From Dipylidium caninum (taxonomy: Eukaryota; Platyhelminthes; Cestoda; Cyclophyllidea; Dipylidiidae): a stretch of DNA of 64,000 nt. The notes beneath the pieces are model-generated. The model did no database searches, was not told where the DNA came from, and saw only the letters and a list, made by a program, of their open reading frames with translations. The stretch spans positions 1-64,000 of the forward strand of contig QEYB01001503.1 in NCBI GenBank assembly GCA_017562135.1. The letters are read 5' to 3'. The position numbers and the translations under genes are program-made. Below are positions 1 to 11,467 of the stretch, in pieces (within the stretch, counting starts at the first letter, position 1; every line of letters starts with the position of its first letter).

Positions 1-390
1 CAAGAGAGAGACACCGGTGGACGGGGAGGACTGTTCTGCACAAAATTGTTGGCAGGGTCGGAGTTAAAATTTCAAGTGCTAGGAGCACGAATTATTTTGA
101 CCTCATCCTGTCGCCCAAAGAGCAAAGGAATGTTTCTCCAACACAGGCAATATCTTGCCTTTCATCCTCTCTCCTGCAGCAACTCCGCGGCGCCTAAACA
201 TATTGAGGCATTTGAGTATAAGGACTATTTCGAGTTGATAAGTCCACTGGGCTGAGGTCCCGTACTCGAGCAAAAACTAACGGTGTCCTGATGAAGAGTT
301 GACGATGTGGCTTTAAACAAAACCTCAAGAGAACATCGAAGGAATGTTGTGCTGACCTCAAACTCGTCCATTTCAAGCGCCACGCGTGTC
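1..390 (+). pseudogene. Decayed secreted-family copy at window edge (exon 2 end plus exon 3)
   Basis: The sequence matches the second half of exon 2 and all of exon 3 of the complete gene at 47901-48655. It begins around the GGAGGACTGTTCTGCAC stretch and ends at the shared CGACTCGTTTAG. The exon 2 donor, AAAGGTAATG in the intact gene, reads AAAGGAATG, so the GT is lost. The conserved GCGCCTAC at the start of the exon 3 core reads GCGCCTAAA, which shifts the frame, and further indels follow. Upstream exons would lie outside the window or are missing, as they are in the related copy at 39.4 kb. No product is expected. Confidence 0.8.
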
Positions 391-1060
391 GACTCGTTTA
401 GAATGTGCCCCTTAAATCGCGTTTCAGCTCCGCATTTCGCGTAATCTCTATCGCAATAACAACAGTACTTCCATGTGAATAGGCTTTCGTTCTGGACTCG
501 GTGTTTTTGGGGAACCGGTGGAATCTACCAGACACGAACCGCCTTTCCGCGCAGCTGCAGTCTTACATGCAACGTTTAAGCTAACGCCGTCAAGGTAACC
601 CACACCACTCCTTGACAAGTTAGTCTCCTGCTACGTATTGGAGTGGCTCATGCAGAGCGTCGTCAGAGAGTGAGGTATTCGTTGATCTGGCACTTCTCAA
701 CACAATGCTCCTTTGGTGTAGAGGAAGTGTGAAACACGTGGTGTCTAAAATAGCCGTTGGCAGCGTCTCTTTCTGACAGGGCAAAATCGCTCATGGAGAT
801 CGTGGCCTGCACCATGCGATTCCTTGCTCTCATTTGAAAGCCGGTCAGATGATGTATATATTTATGATGCTAGAGCCTGCTAAATGGTGACTTGAAGATG
901 ATGCAGGCTCCATGTCAATTCTGCGAGAAATTAGATGCGGTACGAGAAAGGCCATCCTTTGTCCGTACTTACACCTACACAGTTGTGAAAGTAGCAAAAT
1001 ATGACCGCATCAGCCATATAAACACGTCCGTATAGGTGTAGTATTTGCAGAACCTTCAAA
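390..1060 (+). repeat. 3' flank of a tandem duplication unit (first of three)
   Basis: Sequence after the decayed copy continues to match the 3' flanks at 39790-40480 and 48656-49210 in the same orientation. Shared landmarks are a CTAGAGCCTGC motif (about 870, 40342 and 49041) followed by a GAGA..TTAGA block. The duplicated unit is therefore gene plus at least 0.6 kb of downstream DNA. I see no gene in it. Confidence 0.75.
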
Positions 1061-1104
1061 GGCACCAGAGGAGAGGATGGTTTCCTGTGGGTCTGCCCAG
1101 ATAA

Positions 1105-1465
1105 GTCTGTTGAAGTTGAATAGCCTTGTAGAGCTCGATGTGGTATAGTGTAGGCAGACCACAATTTGTCTGGGGGAAGTCAACTTCCACACTTTTTCTC
1201 GTAGAACATTCGGTGGTGTAATAGAGAGGAGAAAAATACGAGAAGCCCAGTTGGTTATAGAAACCCTTAATTTGAATGATGCAACCGCGCAGATATCCCT
1301 ATATACGAATTGAAAGCTGATTTTTAGTAAGAAGCAGACATTATAGAAGGAGTGATCAATGGAAAGCAAATGGGAAGTAAAGTCTGTAAAAGGCTTGGAT
1401 TAAGTTATACTTGCACAAAGCCGACCTAGTCAGTCAGTCAGTCAGTCAGTCAGCGTGTCCGCAGC
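1105..1465 (+). repeat. Dispersed repeat, third copy of 10.33-10.76 kb / 60.67-61.11 kb
   Basis: Direct repeat of right-arm sequence 60755-61110, so inverted relative to left-arm 10330-10700. Shared stretches include GGAAGTCAACTTCCAC, GAGAGGAGAAAAAT and a run ending in a tetranucleotide repeat. It lies outside the arms and is visibly more diverged than the arms are from each other, so it is an older copy. Confidence 0.8.
1428..1453 (+). repeat. AGTC tetranucleotide microsatellite
   Basis: About six and a half AGTC units in a row. The homologous position in the right arm (about 61078-61087) has only two to three units, so the tract expanded in this copy. Confidence 0.95.
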
Positions 1466-1830
1466 AGAACGCGACATTGCCAATGCGCGCATACGCCGAT
1501 GCAGTTGTCAACGGTTAGCCGCCAACTTTGCCTCTTGCCTTTATAATCACTTTCTCTGCTGCAATCTTTCTCCTCGTATATTTTAACCCTTCCCCATAGA
1601 ACCTTGTCAACCTGCGAAGAGCACTCATTTGGACCAGAATGTTATGAGTATTGTGACCACTTGGTGCTGTCAACTCTCGCCTACTTGACAGTTGAAGAAG
1701 CCTGGTGCGAATAAAAAATGGCGGTTAAATGCCTATGAAATTGAATGGCGAACGATTCTGTTAGACGACAAACCAGCAACCGAGCGGTTGGCGGTTCCAT
1801 GAGAGGCAAACACATCCCTGTCAGTAGCAC
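1465..1830. other. No gene recognised
   Basis: I see no long frame, repeat match or promoter motif I can support in this stretch, which separates the dispersed repeat from the divergent remnant. Confidence 0.5.
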
Positions 1831-2140
1831 TCAAACTGTGGACCCCAATCGGAAGTTATGATTACTTCAAGTTGATTCACTTCAGCCAAACCGAATTCAA
1901 CGACTACGTAATCGAGGAATTCTGAATCAAGGCGCGTGTGAAGTTATTACTGGGAAGCAGGACAGTTTGCAGTAGTGGACACGTGGGATTACAAGTTGGT
2001 GTAGTGTTCGCCCAAACAAAAGAAGTACCTCTCGGAAAAGAGACATCAACCAGGGCCATTGTGGACTGCTTTGCAGCCACATTTAAGTTGTCCTCATACC
2101 GTGCTGATTGGAATGTTGATTCCAAACGTCATTTTGGCAT
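1830..2140 (+). pseudogene. Divergent remnant of the secreted family (parts of exons 2 and 3)
   Basis: A frame ending at a TGA near 1922 contains a tryptophan followed by FKLIHFSQTEFNDYVI. This matches the strand pattern of family exon 2, for example FKISVTGEGLTFDLIL in the 47.9 kb gene. A second frame starting about 1938 contains KETSTRAIVDCFAATF, which aligns with the C-terminal helix of the 60 kb gene (EETSIREGLVAAFTSA). No GT donor is found where exon 2 should end, and no exon 1 was found. The link rests on short motif resemblance plus order and spacing. It could also be chance. Confidence 0.4.
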
Positions 2141-2274
2141 AATACATTACGTGAGGAATCAACTTTTGCTACGTGGAGCATACGAAAGGGAAAGCGAATT
2201 GGTCTCTTTTCTTGTCCATTCCAATCGCCGTCACTATCGTGCTGACTGTTCGACGCAGTGGGGCCCTAACTGAA

Positions 2275-4090
2275 GTGATTTTGGTAGTCGCTGGCGTAAG
2301 GAGAAGGGAGTAAAGGCGTTGGAACCAGTAACGAGAGTGATTTGGCCGTAACCGACAACTGTGTGAGGGGAAGATGTTCCTGCTGCTGTTAAACACTACA
2401 TCGACTCATGAGGTATCGGCAGTCTGAGTTCACATGTGCCTTGCCTGATAGGGTGGTGAAGGGACTGTCTATCATGGAAGAGCGAGAGCCGCCTACCGAC
2501 TCCTCGTTGCAAACTGTCATGTGGTCGAATCGTTTGTGACTGCATCTCCACTCGCAATGCTTTGCGTGTGAAAGAAGTGGGTAGAGCAACGGCGTCCGTC
2601 AATCGCCTCCTATTCAAAGCGTTCGATCTGGGCATAGTAAATGTGGCATCCTCCGTCGATTTCAACTTCCATTTTTAGAGTGTATAGACTACCTGTCGGC
2701 GTTATTGCTACTTGACGCGTTTACAGAGAGTGAAATTCATGGTGACCGCTGTGAGGACCAAGAGTAGCCCGAGGCCTCATCTTTCTCCAAATGATGTTGC
2801 CACTTCTTCAGTCATCACCTCCGCCCAACAGCCGCATGACGATTGATATGAGAGGCGGAGATTTGTGTGCTGTAGATCACGCGCATATTAACGGCCATTG
2901 GCTTAAAAAAGCTCTTGCGCTACTGCGGAGGACAAAATACGCCTTGTCTAGAGTCAAAGGCCTTCGTGTCGGGTGCATTATGCAGAAATCTGCCTTTACG
3001 AAGCTTTCCTTCCATCCTTTTCACCAGCATACGCTTCGTGGAAAAGTGTAATGGTGGAGCTGGTTGGATGTGCTAGTGTTTGTCTACGTCGTATGGCACC
3101 ACAGAGACGGCGGAAATCAGTCGTTGATCCATGCAACCTTTCATGGTCACGCAAACATGTTTCATTTCACTCACTCACAACTTTCATTGTTGGTAAAATG
3201 TAATGAACGGGGGAATGCTTGCGTTAACTGATGATCACTGATGTTTCACGTAGGCAGGTTGGTGTGCTCTGAGGATGTTCGAAGGAATTGTGAATTGGAG
3301 CAGCATAAGGATAAACACAGGTCATCAGCCGATCTCTCTGTCAATAGCCCTACTATTTCACTCCGTCACCAGACTATCTCGTCTTCAACAAAAGCAGAAA
3401 TTTCCTCCCGGCTAACTTACCACCGGGCACTTAGGGCACATCTCCATGAATTGGACACCATCATAGTCTAATGGGCAAAGCCGGCTGGTTTTTCTTGTGC
3501 TAACGGTTTTAACTCCCACCACCGAAACAAACTTGTGGCGCGCCTTCTCAAGTTCTGTTGGGAGAGTCTTAAGCCATAGGAGATAGTGGATGTCATGTGC
3601 GTTCAGCCCATTTCCAGTGGCGAGTCTTTGACGGGTGTGGCTGTTGCGGTAGGCGATGCCCTTGACTCCAAAACGCGTCTTATTCGTTTGGATGCTCTGG
3701 CGCACGAGGTACTTTGACGACAGGCGTTGAACACTGGGACATAAGAGCGGGAGCCTTCAGGGCTTCTACACATCTGGCTATAGCAACATTTGATCCTCAC
3801 CAGCAGACTTCGCACAAAGAGGCATTGGGTCGTTTCGTCTACTCTCGTCGCGGCCAGTGCTTTCTTAGCACAGAAAATTAACTGTAGTCATACGTGATGT
3901 AAACATTCGTAAATGTGGACTCAATTCATCTCGGTCATCTCGCCAATTCGTGTTGCCGCTCTTCAAAATACCGTATCCACTTTGGCATCGAATCATCAGT
4001 GAGCGATATCGAAGGAAACTCGACGCGTTTCTTTTAACCTTATCCGAATCTACGCATTTCAAGATGTGTGCAATGACAACCGGCCACTTA
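2275..4090. other. No gene recognised
   Basis: Only short overlapping frames on both strands, none with a signal peptide, plausible splice pattern or match to the family. I found no clear copy of this stretch elsewhere in the window. Confidence 0.5.
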
Positions 4091-4610
4091 TCCCATGACT
4101 GCTTCAATTCCCGCTCTTCCTGTACGTCGCTGCACAGATCTGTTGGGCAATGACACCGATTGCACAGTTGCCGGAAAGGGACAGCATCGGCGGTAGAGAA
4201 AGTTCTACGTCAATGCCGGTTATGGCAGCAGGAAGTGAATGAGAAGTGTAGGAGCGTAGCGTTAAATATATCAACTTATATGAATTTGGTAAATGGTAGA
4301 TGAGTGGATATTTCCGTGTAATAAAGCAGGCCACCCATTCTCGTAATTGCGTCAATTAGAGTGATGTTGCCAGTGGACTCACTTAACTCGTGCTCACCTG
4401 CATGGCAAAACACCGCCCCCTCACTGAAACAAAGCGCAAAATTGGGACATGTTCTTGAGGTCAACAAAGGAAGTCAAGACCAGTATTTTGGTCCATCGAG
4501 CGGTTCCCACTCTCCCTGTGGTGCGACGCGTCGTGAGCAAGCACCAGCACATCAACCGCGAGCCAGCTGAACCAATACACTTCTACGCAATGCGTGTATA
4601 AATGAGGCGG
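4090..4610 (+). promoter_or_regulatory. Upstream region shared by family genes, with TATA box at 4597-4603
   Basis: This region matches the upstream DNA of the 47.9 kb gene (about 47395-47860) and the relic promoter in the arms (about 56900-57480 and its mirror), all in the same orientation relative to the gene. Shared blocks include a stretch like CAAAATTGGG, an AAGACCAGTATTTTGGTCCATC block, and a C-rich block before the TATA box TATAAAT. The TATA box lies 51 bp upstream of the start codon at 4648. That conservation across copies of very different age makes this the best candidate for the family's control region. Confidence 0.7.
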
Positions 4611-4647
4611 ATTGAAGGAGGCCTCAGTGAAGACAGAGCTTAGTAAC

Positions 4648-5412
4648 ATGACGATCCTCGCGACCGTCTATTCACTCGGCCTCCTGACCTCCCACCTCAC
4701 CATCTTCGTGTGTTCAACGGCTTCGCATGAGACAAAAGTGGCAGTCTACGTTTCCACCTCCAAAGTACTCACAGGTAATTGCCTATCATCCATCCAGTAA
4801 GCGAGTTTATCCCTCACTGAATTGTACACGACCCTCATACGATGCATCTCTCTCGTTACACAGCACCTTGTCAGCCACCGACCATCGTCACTGAGCAGCA
4901 GGATATCATGAAAATGGCGAAACACTTGACCTACGAGACTTTCAGGCGCATGTTGATCGGAGATTTTAGCAGAACACGACATTTGGTGGCAGATGTGGAG
5001 AAATCCACATGGAGGATTATTCTGCGCCAAATGGTTGTGGATGGAGGAGAGTATACAATATCAGTGATAGGAGAGCGGATTCTCTTTGACCTCATCCTGT
5101 CTGCTCACGAGAGTCACGCGTAACGTCTCCTCACATAGGCCCCTTTTGCGCTCTTCATTCGTCCTCTTCTCTAACAGTGTGTTCGGCGGCGCCTACATCG
5201 TGGAGACATTTGAATTCACAGGACTACTCCGAGTTTGCATGTTACTGGGTGAGGTCTCCGTACAGGAGGCTGGGCACTATCGCGTGCTGGATTCTGTTGC
5301 AGACGTGTCCTTGACAAGTCTCAAGGAGACCATTTGGAGGAAGGCTATGGTGGGCTTTAATTCATCCATTTCAAGTGCTGCTGTCGACCCACCTAGAATA
5401 GCTGCTGTCTAA
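4648..5412 (+). CDS. Secreted three-exon family protein (complete, altered C-terminus)
   Basis: Exons 4648-4774 (127 nt), 4864-5119 (256 nt) and 5178-5412 (235 nt) with GT-AG introns of 89 and 58 bp give 205 aa. The N-terminus (MTILATVYSLGLLTSHLTIF) is a typical signal peptide, so export is inferred. Exon 2 starts with the family PCQPP motif, followed by a likely helix (QDIMKMAKHLTYE) and strands around the conserved tryptophan. Exon 3 has the GAYIVETFEFTG core and a C-terminal helix (SLKETIWRKAMV). An ATG at 4612 is in frame but lies only 15 bp after the TATA box, so 4648 is preferred. One base is missing near 5381 compared with sister genes. This removes the conserved C-terminal Cys (usual ending SAACRL plus V or T) and adds about a dozen new residues. 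Function unknown; the family is not recognised. Confidence 0.8.
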
Positions 5413-6530
5413 CCAGAATTATTTGACCTCCCATTGTCCATGGTATCTGCACCTGAACAAATCAGTCTCTTTACACGGAATAGTGACCTTCTTCATGTGA
5501 AAACTCACGTTGCTGTGAGTATGCCCTTAAAGCTGCCTGACACGAACGGCCCTGAGGGCCATCAGCGGCTAAAGTGCCCATTGGCATTTCCTTTTCTCCA
5601 GGAGTAACATCACTCCATCCTTGCGGTCTGGTCACTTCGGTGAGTAAACGGCCAAGTGTCCCACAGTAAGAAGGTTACGTCGTCTGACAGTCCTCCGTTA
5701 GTATCAGCACGTGGTGTTGAGCGGTTGGCCTAACGTAGCTGGCGGCGTCGTTAAACGTTAGATCGTGAGAGTGGTGTGTGTCCAAGGAAAACAATACACG
5801 CCTCAGATGTATGGAATGCTTCTTTTGCAGAGATGCCCATTTTCCAGCAGCGAAGACCACATTGACAGTAGGCACGCTCTGGCCATCATGGGCATTTCAA
5901 CGAAACGCGTCCGAGATTCGTTATTTCCATGAAAATCAGTTAAAGGGTGGGTAATTCAAACTCGCGGATGAGGGCGCCTACGCCGTGAGGGTGCTTCACC
6001 ATTCACTACGTGTTCACTTCGGCACGAAACATGGAGTTGGACATTGCCTCGGCTTCGACGGATACGGGCTTTCGTCACAGTCTACTGCTGGATTTAGTTA
6101 ACGCCGTCAAGTCACACCACTCCACGCGTCGGATTCGGAATCCTCGACAAGTTGGCCTCCTTGTTAGAAATGGAGTTGCCAAGTCAAGGCAAGGCCGTCG
6201 TCAGAGAGTGAGAAGTTGTACTTCGGTGCTTAACATAACTGGGCTCTGCCGATATAGAAAAAGCAACAAATGGAAGAAATGTAGGTGCGGTCAAAGTAGT
6301 AGATGGAAGTGTTACATTCACATCGAGGTTGCTGTTTTTAAGGAGAGTTCCTTATGAAATTCTGTGTGAGTTTGTGATTATTTCAATCTGGCTATTAGAC
6401 AGCATGAACATCAAAGGCTGCATGAGCATTTCGAAAACGTGTCTACCAAAAACACCTTCTTAGGAACCGGGACAGATGGACTACCACGATAAACGACATG
6501 TTGGGGAACATTGTCTTCACGAAGGCCTCC
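5413..6530. other. 3' flank, no gene recognised
   Basis: The first 150 bp resemble the downstream DNA of the 17.5 kb pseudogene (TGACCTCCCATTGTC type motif). Beyond that I see only short frames. No AATAAA is evident close to the stop codon at 5412. Confidence 0.5.
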
Positions 6531-7550
6531 TCCAATCAACGACAGTGTGGGCGTTGCGCACCAGGCTGCGTATTTCCCTGGAAGCCTGAATAGCTAAAAA
6601 CGACATTACAAACCTGTTTACTATCCACCAAAATAAGTTTCAAACTCGTCCGACAAAGTGTGTTGGCCAATGGGACTTCTCTGTGGTCGAGTCTCTTGCC
6701 ATCATCGGCGTATCCCGATGAATAGTGACAATTTTCGACGGCTGACAAGGTGGTTTGGAAAGGCGAATGCAGTGCTTAAAGTGCGTGGTCGACGAAAAAG
6801 CGATGAAACATATGGACAGAATGGTGTGAAGTCAGTGTTGTACAGTGAATAGATGAAAACTAGGAGCATCGCACACGTTTCATGCGGCACTCAGGCTGCA
6901 TGAAGCGGTCGTGACACATGCCTTGGAAGCACGGTTATTGTTCACACTTTGTGAGGGTTCGGTGTCTGCTTGTCCCTTCGTTACAGTACGAACAGCCCGT
7001 AAGCTGATCCGTGGCACCCACAACCCAACACTTCCGCCTGAAATGGTAATCATGGCAAGATTGTTGTTTTCATAGATTTTTGTTAGGAAGGTGAACACAA
7101 GATGGTATGCCTAGTTGGTAACCATCTCACCACTCAACCATTTTGGTGAGTTCCCCAACGAGGCCTCGGTATTTCCCTCCACACGCCAGTATTGGGAGAG
7201 CAGTAATAAGCATCCCCACTGATTTGGGTAGTCGTGTTCGCAAGTAACGACATCCAACAGTGGAATGCGCCTCCTTAAGAAGGGTGGAAAGAGCTCGGCT
7301 GTTTTGAGTCCACTTCAGTCGAAGGAAATAAACACAGAATTGGGAATTACCTGACATATTAGACAGGTGAACAAAGGAATACCCACGTCAGGGGAGATAG
7401 AGCAGTTACAGCTACGGTAGACGACAAGTTCAGACTTTTCGTAGCCTATGCGGATTTTGATTGTTCGATTGGTAAAGACGAGAAGAAATAAGGTAAGGAG
7501 ATGTTGAGTTTAGTCGATAATGAGGAGGCAGTCTGTTCCTCACAGTGAAA
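6530..7550 (+). repeat. Direct repeat of 16.33-17.38 kb
   Basis: The segment shares long matches in the same orientation with 16330-17380, for example GACAAGGTGGTT, ATGGTGTGAAGTCAG, CCAACAGTGGAATGCGCCTCC and AGACGACAAGT/AGATGACAAGT. The partner lies inside the left-arm-only insert. The last 135 bp belong to the left inverted arm. No convincing gene: translated frames are not conserved between the two copies. Confidence 0.8.
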
Positions 7551-7912
7551 TCCTCCTCCCAAGGCCTAAAGTAGAATCTGATTGGGACGTAAGCTTAGCG
7601 ATCCTCCATTTGCTGCTCTCTTACTGCAGTGGACCCTGAATAGTTCAGGCCTGTGCTGAGCAGAGTGTACTTACTCCGACTGATATTGAAATGGACATTT
7701 GGGCACTAGGAAGCCGATGACCGTTATCGAGGCCGGTGAGATATGAAGGCTTTCATCCCATCCCTTCAAGCAACGGGCCCTCTTGAGATAAAAGCTATGA
7801 CACTACTCCACGTGAAGAGCACAGTTTATTGAGGCATAGACGTCGTAACTATATGTAGCCATATAACTCGGGTCAGGCAGCAGTCATTCTAAGTGAGTTG
7901 AGAACAAGTATT

Positions 7913-8108
7913 TTAAGTGGATGAATTTAAACCCCTCACAAATTTCCCCCAAATACACATTTTGTGATATGCCAAGAACTCTCCTACCACTCTATCCAGC
8001 ATATTATAATTCCAAGCCTCGTGTACGTCGACTTGTAGTAACGAATTATCAACTCGGAAGAATGCTGTAGATTCAAGAGCTTTGATGATGTAGGCGCCAG
8101 GCACCACT
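7913..8108 (-). pseudogene. Orphan exon 3 of the secreted family, truncated (left arm)
   Basis: This is the mirror of 63308-63527. It has the CCAACAG acceptor and the GAYIIKALESTAFFRVDNS core. A single substitution changes ACT TTA to ACT TAA, so the frame stops eight codons early and the C-terminal Cys is lost. No exon 1 or exon 2 is visible upstream (towards 9 kb). An exon without its gene is most simply a pseudogene fragment. Confidence 0.75.
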
Positions 8109-8389
8109 CTGTTGGAAAGGAGATTTAGTGAGGGTAAAACTGCTAACTCATGCAACACGCAGTAGGCGAGGTGTTGAGTTAGCCTTATGCATTGAAGGGA
8201 GGAAAACAAGGAGTGGCGGTTGCGCATGATGCAGTGGTGCTGCAGTCGAATGCCATAAGCTTTCCTTTACATGGGGTGCAACCGTCACCTACAAATGAAC
8301 GACACCGTGACCAATGGCTAAATAAACCCTGATTTACTGGAATCAGTGAGTTTTTTAAAGGAATCCTTTCACTTCTCTCACCCTCCACT

Positions 8390-10320
8390 CATGAAGTTCG
8401 CCTGTTGAGTCCTCCAGCTGGTGGTGCGGTTGGAGGGCGGGAAACTGCAACCTTAAAAGAGTACGTTTACACATAGCGCTGATATTCGAGTTTGGCAGTG
8501 TGTGACGAGGAGCATCTACGTGGCTGCACGAGAGTGACTTCACCTTTGAGGGCATTGAAACCACCAACATTGGTAGGCACCTACTCGATCGTCAAGGAAG
8601 TTATATCGCCCTAGTTCCGCATTAAGTTTCACCTCTCTCTGTCTTCCTATATGTCTTTCTCGCTCTCAAGCATCCTTCTGTTAGCTGATAACCAATTTTA
8701 TTACCACTCGATTGGCGCTAAGAAAGGTAGATGCCGGTTGTGGTGGCGGTTAGAGTCCGGTAAAGAGGGGTCGCGTACATGGGGGATGGGGCGAAGGGAA
8801 CGGGAGTAAGCGCACAAGAGCGTCGTAGGCTGCTCTTCGTCGTTTGCTCATCAACATACATCTTGTTTTTCAATGCTCACGTGCCGATAACAGCGTCCTA
8901 CCTTATGTAGTCACTGCCAACTGAATAGCATCCCTTATTTGGCCACCACCTCTCCTTCTTTTCTTCTTTCCTTCCTTCAGCCTGCTCTCTAATGTGGCAA
9001 ATACAGCCATGACAAGACGAATTTATGGGTGCTTGCAAACGCTTTTAGTGGTTTTCATATATTGCCCGAGAATATCTTTTTCGAAGCAATTAGCAAAAGA
9101 GTTTCTGATAAAATGCCCATATCTTGCAGCACCGCCAAGGCATTGGCTAGTGGAGGAAGATGGGATTGACGATATTGCAGACAGTCGTTTCATCTTTGAA
9201 ACAACGAAGTTGCAAGTCATGCGGTCAGCTGATGGGTGTGAAGACCATCACCGGGATCGAATATGTGCGCACCCTTGTCGCAGGGGACGTAGCACAAAAG
9301 ATGGGTAAGAGGAACCACAGTTTCCCCATGAGGCATCAACTCACTCCATGAGGACAAGGTGGATGCGGACCCCAAATATCCTCTGCTCGCTCCCAGTCAG
9401 ACATGAATGCATGCGCTCTACAAGTTGACGGCTTAACGCAGTGGAACTGGGTGACAACTCAAAGCCTCCCCTTCTTCACGGCAATCTGTTTGTGAGCAAA
9501 AACTTTCCACACATCGCGCCTTCTCAAAAACACACACCCTTACATTCTGGTGTCCGAATACTGAAAAGTCTGTCTGAGGTCTGGGAGCATTGGAGGAGAT
9601 TGTTTGGTGTAAAGCGCTGAAGTACTGATGATCGCCGCTCGAACTCAGTCAGGTCTGTTGAAGGCGCCATGCTTCTACTACTTCTCAATGTTGGGCTTCC
9701 AACTTATCCTTGATTTGCCTTTTTCTTCACTGACGCAATAACAGACAATGCATATGTACTCTTGACATATCCATCGACCGCCGAAATGAAGCACGTCTCT
9801 CCACTCTTCCACCTCCTCACAACGTAGCCTTTTATCTCGCATCTACGTCTTCCGTCCACTTGTGCTAGATGGAGAACGGGAATTTTGGCCTCCTCACCTC
9901 CCCTTCAGTCGACTCTCCAAGCCAATAACTAACACCTCTCCAATCGTCTCTCCATCGCAACTAATGAAGACTTACCCCCAAGACTGACTACTCCTGTGCA
10001 GACTGCACGAGTGCGTGCCATGCCGCAGTAACGGCACCTGTCTGACCCTGTGAATCTTAAAGCATCGATTTGAGCGATCCGTGGAGCTGCGGGCTACCCA
10101 TTAATAATTAACTGCTTTTGAGCGTCTTCCGATTTCCTGCTTTGTTTACCTGACCGTATTGCCAAGGTGAGAAGGGCAATGGGAAGACTGACACGTGTTG
10201 TGCAACGAGGGCGTAGAATGTCCAGGAATCGTGCGAAAACCTGCAGGCCAAATTAGGCTGTAAGTTCACAGCTCCTCATCTCATTTCTATCCACGGCTGT
10301 ATGGGCACTGTTCAACCATT
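8390..10320. other. Outer arm sequence without a supported gene
   Basis: Mirrored at about 61110-63030. Frames near 8355-8570 (-), 8994-9308 (+) and 9430-9740 (+) have partners in the other arm, but several are broken there by single-base indels (for example TTTACACC at about 9614 against TTACACC at 61806). I see no family motifs, signal peptides or clear splice structures. Confidence 0.5.
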
Positions 10321-10329
10321 TCCCCATGC

Positions 10330-10765
10330 CGTTTTCCGCTGCGAATTCGCTGACTGACTGGGTCGGCTTTGTGATGGCATACTTAATTCCAGCTTTTCAC
10401 AGACGTTACTTCCCAGTCGCTTTCATTTATTCACGCCTTCTGTTATGTCTGCTTTTTATCTGCGCATTAGCTTTCAATTCGTATGTACGAGAGATCTCCG
10501 CTGTTACGTCATTCAAATCAACTCACTTTCCATAACTAACTGTGCGTCTCGCATTTTTTCTCCTCTCTTATTACAGCACCGAATGTTGTGCGACAAACGG
10601 TGGAAGTTGACTTCATCCCAGCCCAATTGGGTCTGCTTACACGCTACTACATCGCGCTTTCGAAGCTATTCAACTCCACTCAGAGAGATTAAACAACTTT
10701 CTTTCATCAGAGTCTCGGACAAATTCACTAGTCGGCAAAGCCAGCACCAGCCGAGGCGTCAGTGA
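10330..10765 (+). repeat. Dispersed repeat with a possible terminal exon
   Basis: Copies lie at 60669-61110 (mirror) and 1105-1465 (inverted, older). In this copy a pyrimidine-rich acceptor (TCTCTTATTACAG, ending 10576) precedes a frame of about 37 codons that begins PNVVRQTVEVDFIP and ends at a TAA near 10691. The mirror copy has three extra single bases that break this frame, and the 1.1 kb copy is also shifted. It could be a real last exon kept only here, or chance. Confidence 0.35.
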
Positions 10766-10777
10766 AATGTTTGACTA

Positions 10778-11467
10778 TTATTTTGCTTGGGGCACTCGAC
10801 AGGTGGCATTGCGCATAGCCGACGTGAAGGCGGCTACGAGGCCTTCGCGGATGCTTGTCTCCTCAGCCGACTGCTGGTGTCCCACGAAAACTTCTGCAAT
10901 TTCGTGGTCCCAGGTCTTCACCATCGTGAATGCACCTTCGTCCCTGTTATAGCGGATGCGACCCCTGTATTTCAGTGAGACGACTTTGTGACTGCGAAAG
11001 TGCACACAACTGAAGGGGAAGAAAGAGCGCAGTAACAGTGGCTACTTGACGGAAACGCACTAGTATGTTGGCAGATGGTATTCCACATAGTTGATCGGCA
11101 TGTTGCGAAGTTGCGTTGAGAAATCAAATTCATCCGCGTTACTGCCAATCTGTTGGAGGTTGATGGTCCACTTTGCGGCCCTTAAATCTGCCCACCAAAA
11201 TTTCTCATAGTCCGCACTCTTGAGTATGGTTTGATTGAAGGCTTCATAAGCAAATTGAGTGGCAATTTTCGTGACATCACTCTGCAAATGGCTACTTGCG
11301 TGTGGTTGACACTGTCCTAGAAAGCCAACAGTTAACATGTCACAGCAATGAGGTACTTGAAAATGATGGGGTCCTGTAGATGAGCAAATTCTCTTGCTGT
11401 GGAGTTGCGCACAAAGAGGAGGTGAGAAGCATGTCTGAATGGTGAGGAGGGCAACCACAAGAAACAT
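10778..11467 (-). pseudogene. Secreted three-exon family gene, left-arm copy, frameshift in exon 1
   Basis: Exons read on the minus strand are 11467-11357, 11316-11061 and 11009-10778. Exon 2 is exactly 256 nt and in frame, and holds the GQCQPHASSH start, the helix (TKIATQFAYEAFNQTI) and WWADL. Exon 3 ends NATCRVPQAK. Exon 1 has TT where the right arm has TTT (in the ATGCTTCTCAC stretch). It is therefore 111 nt, and splicing the 40 bp intron breaks the frame. Unspliced, the same ATG happens to read straight through into exon 2, so an intron-retained product cannot be excluded. The base difference sits in a short homopolymer, so a consensus error is possible. Confidence 0.7.

Noticed and set aside
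1428..1453. Tandem AGTC repeat as a possible CRISPR or satellite array
   Set aside because: Four-base units without spacers, in eukaryotic sequence: a simple microsatellite.
4612..4647. Upstream in-frame ATG as the start of the 4.6 kb gene (and equivalents in sister genes)
   Set aside because: It lies about 10-20 bp after the TATA box, upstream of the expected transcription start, and would bury the signal peptide.
4864..5119. Middle exon as a cystatin domain (helix followed by strands)
   Set aside because: No QxVxG-type loop, and the protein ends in a second helix with a Cys, which does not fit a cystatin layout.
4648..5412. Family as a lipid-binding (TULIP or mite group 7 allergen-like) protein
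   Set aside because: The helix-strands-helix order is suggestive, but no diagnostic residues could be seen; naming it would be a guess.
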